This document shows positions 21,638 through 30,889 of a DNA stretch of 64,000 nucleotides, in pieces. Below the pieces are notes generated by a model that did no database searches, was not told the origin of the DNA, and worked only from the letters and a program-made list of their open reading frames with translations. Where the stretch lies: assembly GCA_946406115.1 (NCBI GenBank), contig OX291550.1:31472722-31536721 (forward strand), read 5' to 3'. Each line of letters begins with the position of its first letter. The first letter of the stretch is position 1. This DNA comes from Apoda limacodes. Its lineage: Eukaryota > Arthropoda > Insecta > Lepidoptera > Limacodidae. The position numbers were made by a program, and so were the translations under genes.

Positions 21638-23974
21638 ATGGCGAATAAAACCAAATATTTTAAAGTTGGACTGTTCAATGCAGGATCATTAAATACAGGT
21701 CATGATGAGTTCTTAATCGCGATGGAAAATCAGTCGTTTGAGGTATTATCAGTGAACGAGACTTGGATCAAAGAGGGAGAGGATCAGCGTGCTCCTGTTA
21801 TACCTGGGTACCGATTTAGACATGTGCCTCGTCCTTGTTATATCCGAGGTGGGCGTGGAGGTGGGATAGGATTTTACATAAAAAATGGGATAAATGCGCG
21901 TACTATACATCATCCTGTCTCTGAGTTTGTTGAGCAGATGTGGATCAAATTAACGGTAAATACAGTAAAAATTATAATTGGTACTGCATATCGACCTCCC
22001 TGGTTAGATATTAATACTTTCTTGGATGCCATTACTATTTCAATCAATTCATGTTCAGCGGCAGATTATATAGTTCTTACAGGAGATTTTAATATTAATA
22101 TAATAAATAAAGAGGATAACAAAACAAAACTATTAGTAGAATTTTTACAGTCTCTAAATCTAACACAGTGTATAAATGAATCAACACACTTTACTGACCA
22201 CAGTGAAACACTTATTGATCTTGTGTGTACTGATGCTCCTTTTCGTCAATCTTGTGTTACTTATATACCTGATTTAGGTAACCATGCAATAGTATCTATT
22301 GAGCTTAATTTAAAAAAAGAAAAATTTACTCCTTATTGGGTTACTTTCAGACCATTAAAAGATATCCTTATTGATAATTTTAACAATGACCTTAACTCTA
22401 TAGAATGGCGAAAGATCCAAAAATTTGATTGCATTAACAACATGGTAGAAATATTTTCAAATACAATATTACAATTGTTTGATCTTCATGCCCCGATAAA
22501 AACCATTCGTATTAAAGAACATTCTTCCCCATGGTTGACAGATACTGTTAGGCAAATGATTAAAATTAGAAATAATAGCTACAATCGTTATCGAGTTACA
22601 GGTTTAGAATCACATAAACAGTTTTATAAAAACATGAAAAAAGTTGTTACAGCAGCTATACATAGTGAAAAAAAAGCATATTATAAACATCATATCAATA
22701 ATAATATAAACAATCCCAAACTCCTTTGGAAGAATCTTAAGTCAAACATTCTTAAGAAAAGTATTCATAATATCTCAATGTTTGAAATATGTAATGATCC
22801 TGACAGAGTCAATCAACATTTTTTAAAATTGCCTGGTATTGATACAGTTGACATTTCAACTCTCACATACTATGAATTTCAAAGATTTAGTTCAGAAACT
22901 TTCCATCTTTCTCCAGTAAATGAAGAAACAATTGTAACTATAATAAAAGGCTTAAGCACTAATGCGCAGGGAACTGACCAAATTTCCTTAGAAATGTTAT
23001 TAATGACTATGCCTCAGACATTAAGTGTAATTACTAATATAGTGAATAAATCAATAACTACTTCAACATATCCTGATTTGTGGAAAATTGCAAAAGTGAA
23101 GCCCATTCCTAAAACAGCTCACCCAATCAATAGAAAAGACTTTCGTCCAATCAATATCTTGTCTACCATATCTAAAATCCTTGAAAAAATTGTTTCCCTA
23201 CAAGTGCATGAATACCTTGAACAAAATAAAATACTTCCACACTTACAGTCCGGTTTTCGAAAAAATCACAGCACTTCGACAGCCTTAATAGATGTTGTTG
23301 ATAATTTGTTATCTTCTCGGGACAAGGGTATGGGGTCTATATTGGCATTGTTAGATTTTTCCCGTGCTTTTGAAACTATAAATTTAGCTCTTCTTATGTC
23401 AAAATTGTCCTATTATGGATTTCACACGTCTGCATTGAGGTGGTTTGACAGTTATCTTGAGAACAGATATCAGTATGTTGAAATTGAAAAAGTAAATGGT
23501 AGCAAATTGTCTTCTTCCCAACAGCCAGTAAAACGAGGTGTACCCCAAGGCTCCATTCTTGGGCCACTTCTCTTCATAATTTACACTGCTGATATCACTT
23601 CTTGCATAGAGAATTGTTATTATCATCTTTATGCTGATGATGTTCAAATATATCTGCCATTTAATTCTGAGAACACTCTTACAGCTGTAAGAAAAATAAA
23701 TGAGGATCTTAATAGAATTGCTCAGTGGTCACATAAGAACTGTCTTCTATTAAATCCTACAAAAACTAAATATATGTTGATAGGATCCAGCAAACAAGTT
23801 AAAAATATAGCAATGTATCAGCCTGTATTGTCAATTCATGATCAACCCATAGAGTGTGTATCAGAGGCAAAAAATCTAGGGCTTACAATTGATAATCAAC
23901 TAAGGTTTGAATCACACATTTTAGAAGCAGTAAGAGGATGCTTCTATCGCCTTAAACTATTGTACAAAATACGG
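21638..23974 (+). CDS. LINE ORF2, first part: endonuclease and reverse transcriptase, interrupted
   Basis: This 779-codon reading frame encodes an apurinic-type endonuclease (residues about 8-220: N15, E41 in 'NETWI', 'TAYRPPW', 'GDFN' at 149-152) and then RT. 'FRPINILSTISKILEKI', motif A 'ALLDFSRAF', 'GVPQGSILGPLLF' and the active site YADD (665-668) are all intact. The usual SDH triad of the endonuclease reads G-N-H at 214-216. The frame breaks off after 'LLYKIR', exactly where the Merlin element begins, and resumes at 25900 in the same sense. The break therefore comes from the insertion, not from decay. Without the insertion this would be a nearly complete LINE. Confidence 0.9.
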
Positions 23975-24173
23975 TAATTTTTTACTTTGTCGACGGATCG
24001 TATTTTTACGTAAAAAAAATTTTAATCGATAGAAAGGCATCCCCTTATGCACAGATGAAACGCAAAAATCGGCGGAAACGACTATTTTTTCGTAAAAAAA
24101 ATGTTGAAAAAAAAATTGTTTTTTACTAATTTATACGCTACAAAATTAATAATTACAATAAACTTACATAGTA

Positions 24174-25151
24174 TTACGTCTGCGGAGGATAGAGAATCCC
24201 AGCTGCAGTCCAGAATTGGTGAAAACGTTCACCAGCCACTTTAAAAGTTTGTCGGAATCGCGCTTCAGCTAAATATCCCACGAAAAAGGCCTCACGGCGG
24301 CCATATTGTGGAACATTCGCACGCAAATCCCGCCAAAGTCTTTCTATATTTTGCGTGTGTGCACCTGTTACGGGATCAACAAAATGCACGCTGTGATTCA
24401 CACACAAGTGCTGGAAGCCTTCTTCCGTCAAAGTTTCATAGGCTTTCCAGCAGTCACTATATATAATCGACCCCGGCTTAATATAGTCTTTCACTAATTG
24501 AATAAGTGTGTCCTTATCACGTTTTTGGACAGGCACAAAAAACTGTTTTGACTTGTCTAGTCTTTCTACTCCGCCAAAAACCCACTGTCCTTGCACAATA
24601 CGCCCGCGATTATACTTCCGGCGACCGAATTTAGCTTCGTCAATTTCAACGATAACGCCTTCACCACCAATTTTTTGCGAATGACGAACACTCCAATCGA
24701 CAGCTACTTCGCGCACAAAACTTGCCCAGTCCGTATAAGTTCTGGTGGAAATGTCCAAATCACTAATTATATACGAACTGCGACTACGCGGTATGCTTAA
24801 ATAGAGATGAACAAATTCAAACACTTTCCACACCGGCAAGCTCGAGTTTTCAAAAAAAGTGCCTTTGAACAAAGACGATTTAAATGTACAAGGAACCGCT
24901 TTGCGTTTAGTTTTCTTGGCTAACTCCAAGTTGGCCTTGTCACACCTAAATAAATTTGTGACTGCACTAAAATTGCACTCTTTCCCGCACTTTCCACAAT
25001 TCCTATTAAACAATAGGACACCGTGTTTTTTTAAAAAATCAAATAGAAGTTGAGAGTCTCCTGCAGAACCAACAAAACTAATATGTCCTATTTCTCTACA
25101 CTTCAAATTACAGCCGTTGCAACTGAAAGTTTCGCGCGAGGTTGAAGCCAT
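24174..25151 (-). CDS. Merlin transposase (ISXO2/IS1595-like DDE)
   Basis: An uninterrupted 325-residue transposase expected to cut and paste the surrounding element. The N-terminal half has Cys clusters: C11-x2-C14 with C18, and C52-x2-C55 with C59 and C70, like the zinc ribbon of IS1595-type enzymes. The catalytic core follows: D171 in 'VIVEIDEAKFG', D233 in 'IIYSDCWKAY', and 'HTQNIERLWRDLR' with E270. 'GRIVQGQWVFGGVER' is the usual strand after the first Asp. Length and order match eukaryotic Merlin proteins. The ATG (25149-25151) is the first in frame. No stop or frameshift is present, so the protein may be functional. It is transcribed opposite to the host LINE. Confidence 0.9.
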   Translation of the reverse strand: MASTSRETFSCNGCNLKCREIGHISFVGSAGDSQLLFDFLKKHGVLLFNRNCGKCGKECNFSAVTNLFRCDKANLELAKKTKRKAVPCTFKSSLFKGTFFENSSLPVWKVFEFVHLYLSIPRSRSSYIISDLDISTRTYTDWASFVREVAVDWSVRHSQKIGGEGVIVEIDEAKFGRRKYNRGRIVQGQWVFGGVERLDKSKQFFVPVQKRDKDTLIQLVKDYIKPGSIIYSDCWKAYETLTEEGFQHLCVNHSVHFVDPVTGAHTQNIERLWRDLRANVPQYGRREAFFVGYLAEARFRQTFKVAGERFHQFWTAAGILYPPQT

Positions 25152-25302
25152 AACGGAAACTAAAAACTTTACTCACAAATCTCACAACCAACAACCAACC
25201 GGAAATAGCTCTACAATGTTGCTACCCTAAACGAATTTCACTCTTAATGTTTTTTAGTTGAAAAGATTTTTTTAGGGTTGTAACGAATTCTGTTTTTAGT
25301 TT

Positions 25303-25575
25303 GTTGGGATGCCCTAACAAGATTACTGGGTAGAAATAAAAAAAATAACCACGAAGGCTAAGGCAGGAGCTTGCTTCGCTTCGCTCCTGCCTTAACCTTC
25401 TAACCTAACCCGGCCGCGTTGGGGTGCCCTAACAAGATTACTGGGTAGAAATAAAAAAAATAACCACGAAGGCTAAGGCAGGAGCTTGCTTCGCTTCGCT
25501 CCTGCCTTACCCTTCTAACCTAACCCAGCCGTGTTGGGGTGCCCTGACAAGATGACTGGGTAGAAAAATATAACC
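25303..25575. repeat. 115-bp subterminal tandem repeat of the Merlin element, each unit with a hairpin
   Basis: Two full 115-base units (from 25303 and 25418) and a partial third (from 25533) between the transposase start and the right terminal repeat. Each full unit contains 'aaggcaggagc' followed 12 bases later by its reverse complement 'gctcctgcctt', extendable to about 18 paired bases with one mismatch. The copies differ at only a few positions. They may be transposase-binding subterminal repeats or a recent unequal duplication. Confidence 0.9.
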
Positions 25576-25899
25576 CGGTCTATTCGTTTTGTAAAGTTGG
25601 GGTAACGAATTTGATTTTTTTATCATATTTTACTCCGCTAACTTGATTTCTGGCGCAACTAGTTTTTTTAGACGTTTTTTTCACAACTTTTTTTAAAGCT
25701 AGCAACATTGTTATTAAAAAAAAAACTACATTTGTGATCTGTTATTTACAAGTCTCGTAAATATCAATTTAACGTTTTTTTTATCTTTATCATTGTTATT
25801 TAAGTTTCCGCCGCAAAATTTTTATTGAAATACGTTTCTAAAATTATAAGACAAATTTAGAACTTATTTTCAGCTCAAAAAGTTATCCGTCGCCAAAGT

Positions 25900-26430
25900 A
25901 AATATTTACCCAAAATACGAACTCATCTTAGTACAGAATTGAGAATAAGATTATGTGAATCATTAGTTCTCTCAAAATTAAATTATTGTGACACAGTTTA
26001 CGGCTCCTGTTTACTATCACGGTCTGAGAGATTAATTCAACGTGTCCAAAATGCTTGTGCAAGATTTTGTTTCCAAATACCATCTCGTACACATGTAACA
26101 CCATTTTTATTGAATGCTAAATTATTAAAAATGAAAGAGCGTAGAAAATTACATTTTGCAACATTGTTGTTTGGAGTCATAAAAACAGAGAAACCCTCTT
26201 ACCTTTATGAGAAATTGTCATGGGCGCGTTACCAAAATAATTACGGAACTCGCGCAGCCGCATATCTCATAAATTGTCCTCGTCACCGAACTGCGGCATT
26301 TCGTGGCAGTTTCAAATTCGCTGCAAGCAAATGTTGGAATGATTTACCACCGCCATTTCGCTCCTTAAAAACCAAAACAACATTTATCAAGAAAATGAAA
26401 CTTTATCTGCTAAATAATCAGTCTTTTTAG
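25900..26430 (+). CDS. LINE ORF2, second part: RT C-terminal region
   Basis: The continuation of the LINE ORF2 after the Merlin insertion, open for 176 codons: 'KYLPKIRTHLSTELRIRLCE', then 'SKLNYCDTVYGSCLLS', 'LIQRVQNACARFCF' and 'CWNDLPPPFRSLKT', ending 'YLLNNQSF'. This is the normal RT thumb and C-terminal region of Jockey-group LINEs. The initiator usually called at 25939 is only an internal ATG. The stop at 26430 is followed directly by the 3' UTR. Confidence 0.88.
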   Translation, partial: KYLPKIRTHLSTELRIRLCESLVLSKLNYCDTVYGSCLLSRSERLIQRVQNACARFCFQIPSRTHVTPFLLNAKLLKMKERRKLHFATLLFGVIKTEKPSYLYEKLSWARYQNNYGTRAAAYLINCPRHRTAAFRGSFKFAASKCWNDLPPPFRSLKTKTTFIKKMKLYLLNNQSF

Positions 26431-27229
26431 GTACTATTTTTCTTTTTCTTTGTTATCCTATGTCATTCAAAACAAATATTAGTACATAGAGTAGAGATAG
26501 AGTATTGTATTGTAGCTTTTAAATTATATGATATTAAGAAACTAATAAATCTAAAAGATTAGCAGTTCAATCCGACACTTACCTATATTTTCACTCAGTT
26601 TCTAATAATTATGCCCATTTGCATAGAATATATGTTACGATGATATATGTTATCACTTAAATTATTATCACCTGTTGGTAATCAGCATGTTAAGGATATA
26701 TCACAAAATCACAGACTATATAGGCACAAAATCAACAAGTTGAAGGATATAACCATTAACCACCATTTGTATCATAGATAATATATAAATATTTTTTTTT
26801 TTTATTTTTTTTTTGTCTATTTTAATATAGGCTCCTTTAAAGAGGCAAAAGTCTAAGTGTGTACAACCTCTTTTGCCTTTATCGTTTTCTTCTCTTCTCT
26901 TTCTCTTTAAATTAGTGATTTTGTAAATATTTTATTTTTGTTATTTTTTTTTATTTAGGTAGGCAATTTAAATATATATAGGATAGTATAGTAATTAAAT
27001 ATTTATAGGTGCTATTGTTTTGTCATTCACTAATGTCCGTGAAGTGATGCAGTAAGGGCTCCCACTGAAAATCAGTATTGTACCTACACGGGTACATATC
27101 ATGCTGAGGGGGAGGCCCATTTAGCTCATGCACTCTTTTTTGGTACATAATTTTTTTTTTTTATTTTTTTGTTTTAATATTTGTATGTGTGTGTTTGCTA
27201 AATAAAAAATTTTGTTTGTTTGTTTGTTT
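26431..27229 (+). mobile_element. 3' UTR and (TTTG)n tail of the two-ORF LINE
   Basis: The untranslated end of the LINE contains two predicted hairpins. At about 26836-26883 'aggcaaaag' pairs with a downstream 'cttttgcct'. At about 27057-27120 'gggctcccact' and 'ggggaggccc' bracket a loop. The second structure resembles a hairpin I know from 3' UTRs of lepidopteran LINEs and may be the RT recognition element. The element ends with four TTTG units (27211-27229). Confidence 0.75.
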
Positions 27230-27289
27230 AAAGTAGAAAATAGAATATGGTAAAATTTTCTAATAAGTTATCTGTAGAAATTCTTATTT

Positions 27290-27423
27290 TAGGTGACTTT
27301 TATATTAAACATCTGCTATGTGAGAAAGCATATTATAATGTAGATGAATATTTGAATGACAAAATTGTATGGCCTAGTATCCACACAAAATTAATGTTAG
27401 ATTTTCTATTCAAACTTAAATAA
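27290..27423 (+). pseudogene. C-terminal RT remnant of another LINE
   Basis: An open frame of 43 codons ending in a stop, reading 'GDFYIKHLLCEKAYYNVDEYLNDKI' in pattern: a 'K..L..KAYY..D.YLNDK.(A/V)W' block that is the usual C-terminus of (TTTGAC)-tailed lepidopteran LINEs (compare 'YVNDKNPWD' at 18160-18189). It begins only about 60 bases after the tail of the preceding LINE. The GC-richer sequence after it (27480-27940, 'ggattccgccaccagtccca' and later) is probably its 3' UTR, so that LINE may have inserted into this one. Confidence 0.55.
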
Positions 27424-28362
27424 TTTACGTTTGATAAGTTAAAGGAGCACTCTAAAGACCAAGCTAAGTAGTAATGTTATGACTCTGTTGTTAAATTTAT
27501 AATGGTTGGATTCCGCCACCAGTCCCAATCCGCCTTTGGTTGCCTGGTTTTGGTGGGGTTTTGGATGTGTGGGGTGTGGCGCAGGAGTACGTACGTGTAT
27601 GTGTGTTTATACATTTTTGGATAGATATTGTGTACTTGATGGCTTGGTTCCTGCATGGCTGATTGGTAACAGGTATACATCCGGGAGTGTCTTGTCACTT
27701 CTTTTCCCCTAAGGCTAGTTTCCGAAGTGATGGTAGTTTAAATGATGTTCATTTGTTGCCGGGTTATTGTTTAGCGTTGTGCTGTGGGCCACTTTCGGGT
27801 GTGCGATGTCTGTTTGAATGTGTGTGTGCATATATGTATATGTGCGTGTTTGTGTGTAGCACCCGCTCGCGTTGGGAGTCCTGCCGCTATCGGGCAGCGG
27901 AACGAGGAATGCATCAGATAGGGACTATAAGTTAATTTACGTATAGTTTTATTTTTATATGTATAAATATACCTATGTCTGTGTGTGTATATATGAATAT
28001 ATGCATGTATGTGTATTTTATTGTATCTTTTATATGTATATGAATACCTATTTATTTATTTATTTACATGTTTATAAAATGTAAATATGTATTTTTTTAC
28101 AGCTCTTCATACATTTAACTGACAGGTAAAATTTTTGTGGGATGTCGTTAAAGGTTAAAAAAAGGTATAGGTTTCTTAGTTGGTACATTTTTTTATACTT
28201 ATAAAAAAAACCATATCTCCTGTAAAGATTTCAAACTAAAAAATCTTAAGCAAATCGAACTGATAGATAAGAGTGAGTACGTATCTAAATTCCAATGCAA
28301 AAATAAAGTTTTGTATTTTAATATTTTTGAGTAGGTAGGTACATAATATAAGTATAAAACTT

Positions 28363-28397
28363 GGCGCGGCGCTGTTACCTTCTTATTGCGCCGCGCC
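28363..28397. repeat. Perfect GC-rich hairpin
   Basis: 'ggcgcggcgc' at 28363-28372 is followed 15 bases later by its exact reverse complement 'gcgccgcgcc' (28388-28397). A related GC-rich patch with 'gcggcgcgcggcggac' lies at 28484-28550 in otherwise AT-rich DNA. Function unknown; it could be a mobile-element terminus or a CpG-rich regulatory patch. Confidence 0.85.
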
Positions 28398-29403
28398 ACC
28401 ACGATAGGGTGTAAAGCGAGCGTGTAAAGCGCGCAGAAACATAGTACATACATTATATTATACTAGGTAGGTATACGAAAAGGCGCGGCGGTTCAGCGGC
28501 TACTCGCTGTGTCGGCGGCGCGCGGCGGACGATCGCTACGTGTTTCTCGCTACTTTCTATTCAGAAAATTCAACTTGCTCTCGCTATATAAATTTTGATA
28601 ATTTTTAATTGTTTTTTAAATATATTTTTTGTTATTTTTTCATATATTATGGAAAAATAATACACTTTTTAAATTTATGCAAGTTGGAGACTATTTTTTT
28701 TTAAGCACACCTTTTATTTCTTTATTACATATTTGACTGCCGTTGTTGCGCATTGACTTCGAAGTCTAGTTTTTCTAAAACTTTGAGGGACTATAATATA
28801 TTAGCATTTCATATTGATTTAAACTTGTTACTTAGAAAGCGTCTCAATCGACAGACAGCCAGACGGACAACAAAGTGATCCTATGAGGCTATTTTGAGGT
28901 ACAGTACCTTAAACAATAATATTATAAAGTCCCCTAGCGCCGGCCTCAGCGCCGGATATAAGTGTCCCTGTAGAGGCAAAAATATTCCCGCGATTACATT
29001 ATAGTTTTGTCATGTCCGTCCGTCCGTCTCTAGTCCATACTGCGTATGTAACAGTCTTATAAACCCACCGTCCTTAACATCGACTTTGATAAAATTTTAT
29101 ATAAAAATGTCATGTAAACATCCACTATGATTTTGTATTAAAATTAAGATAATGATAATTTTTTAAGACTTTAGACACGTATTTAAACATTTATGTGAAA
29201 TGTCATTAAAGGTCTTAAATAGGGCATTTAAAGTGAGTTCAAACATTTAAAAGAATAACCGATTCCTAAGTGTCTGTAAAGTTAAAAAACTGTTAAGTTA
29301 AAACTAAAAAATGAATAAACCTAAATATAAATAAATAAATAACTATCTGAATTTTAAAATCAATATAAAGTTTTGAAATTGAATAGTTTTAAGTAATTAA
29401 AAA

Positions 29404-29553
29404 AGTGGCGTGAGACGAGTGATTTCCACGACGAGCCGCGTTGGTGACGGTCCGACGTCGGGTCAGGTGCAGTGAAGCGCTGTGGCTACCCGAGTAAATC
29501 GTTACGTGTCGCTCGCGGTGTTAATCCTTAATCTTTAATCACGGATTCCTATG
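29404..29553 (+). other. GC-rich patch ending in a donor-like site
   Basis: In AT-rich surroundings, 29404-29520 is rich in CpG ('ccacgacgagccgcgttggtg', 'ggtccgacgtcgggtcagg') and is followed by 'cctatgagtaagc', where GTAAGC would be a usable donor. It could be a noncoding first exon with promoter, but no ORF or downstream exon was found. Weak call. Confidence 0.2.
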
Positions 29554-30644
29554 AGTAAGCAACCTTCCATACGTGAGACCTACTCGTAATTGACCGGTTT
29601 TTTAATCAGAATTATTTGTATGTACAAACCATATGTTTAAAAATGCATGGAATACATTGAGGTACTCAATTTTGAGGTAGCTAATGTAAATTTTTGATTA
29701 AAAAAAGGGGAAGTTTTTTTTAGAGCACAATATTGACACCTATACGTTTTTAAATAGCCCTTATCATTAGTTTTAATTCTTTCACAATTAATTTTACATT
29801 TTTAACGACTATGTCGGAAAATTCCCAAGCGCCGTACGGCTCCTCCTAACGCTAGATATTAAGTGCCCTGTTAAATATAATCGCGCGACTGCCGTAGAGA
29901 CTCTTTGAAATTAATAGTAGCGAGACTACGGAACACAAGATATCAAATCAAAGCATTTGCGTTTTTTGTCTATAAATCAATGAAGAGGATTGGATTTAAA
30001 GCACAAACTAACAAGATGAGAATCACGAAGCCTATAGCCTGTACAGACGTTTTCAGGTCCTCTGAAAATCATATTTGCGAAAGATGTAAATCAAAGAGTA
30101 GGTGTCCGGTACAAGGAGTCTGATTTTTTCAAACTAGATTTAAAAAAATATCGTTGAGAATTACTTTATTTAATAATTTTCATTTTAGTTCAAAAATCTT
30201 ACATGTACGAAACCAGAAGACTTTATCGTACTATTTGAGGGGAAAATTTGCGAAAATAAACACAAAAAGATTAATTTTATAGAATTGTATTCAAAACATA
30301 CCGTAGGTTCTTAGATATATTTTAAAAGAGTAAAAATATATGCTATAAAAATTTCAGTTTATCGTTACCTTGCCCCCTGTTGATTAACATGGCGAAATTA
30401 TTTACCGATGGAGAAATAATATGGACTACGAAACCCCAAAAAGGTAAAAATTTAAAGTCTGGCGTTATCAAGGCCTACTGCAACCGATCTGATTTACTAT
30501 TTAGGTACTGTATATAGAATAATAAAACATATATGTACTAAAAAAAATTAAACACCTACTTAATAATCACGGATAAAGATCATGTTAAAGAATGTAACTA
30601 GTGGCGTTGTGACCTTAACACCTTGCGAGAGTTTTTTTTTTCGC

Positions 30645-30886
30645 AGAAGGGGTGATATATTTTTAAAGGGTCGACAACGTGTGATTAATGCTCCTAGTAA
30701 TATTTCATAACTTTAAAAAAATAATATTTCATAACTTTGACGATTCAAAATTGATTGTAAAATCCTAATTTGAATAAAACATTTTGACTTTGACTTTGAC
30801 TTTAGTATTGCAAGCGTCCACAGGCTACGGTAACTGCTTAACATCAGGTGAGCCGTAAGCTTGTTTGCTACCTTGGTTGTATATAA
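30645..30886 (+). mobile_element. CR1-like LINE 3' end split by a second LINE tail
   Basis: The outer copy reads 'ttttaaagggtcgacaacgtg' (30661) and, after a gap, 'attgcaagcgtccacaggct' to 'gccgtaagcttgtttgctac'. It is the same 3' tail as at 12600-12715. Inside, 30708-30805 is a 5'-truncated copy of the (TTTGAC)n-tailed LINE end ('actttgacgattcaaaattg', 'cattttgactttgac'), close to 18410-18496. The words at the two junctions, 'agtaat' and 'agtatt', may be the target duplication. The outer reading resumes where the tail at 12640 would predict. Confidence 0.8.
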
Positions 30887-30889
30887 ATA

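Larger units (their letters stand above)
23984..25899. mobile_element. Merlin-type DNA transposon inserted in the LINE
   Basis: A 1.9-kb element with terminal inverted repeats: left 'actttgtcgacggat' (23984-23998), and the right end, read in reverse complement, 'actttggcgacggat' (25899-25885), 14 of 15 identical. It carries one minus-strand transposase gene (24174-25151). The flanks are AT-rich 9-base words, 'taatttttt' (23975-23983) and 'aaatattta' (25900-25908), which agree at 6 of 9 positions. This fits the 8-9-base target duplications of Merlin elements only if they have decayed. Continuity of the LINE coding sequence on both sides supports the borders. Confidence 0.85.

Noticed and set aside
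21037..21648. 203-codon ORF between LINE ORF1 and ORF2
   Set aside because: It overlaps the end of ORF1 in another frame and consists of AT-rich codons of the inter-ORF spacer.
27506..27935. Two plus-strand ORFs in the GT-rich stretch
   Set aside because: Low-complexity GT/TG sequence, probably LINE 3' UTR; Cys/Val/Trp-rich composition is typical of noncoding translation.
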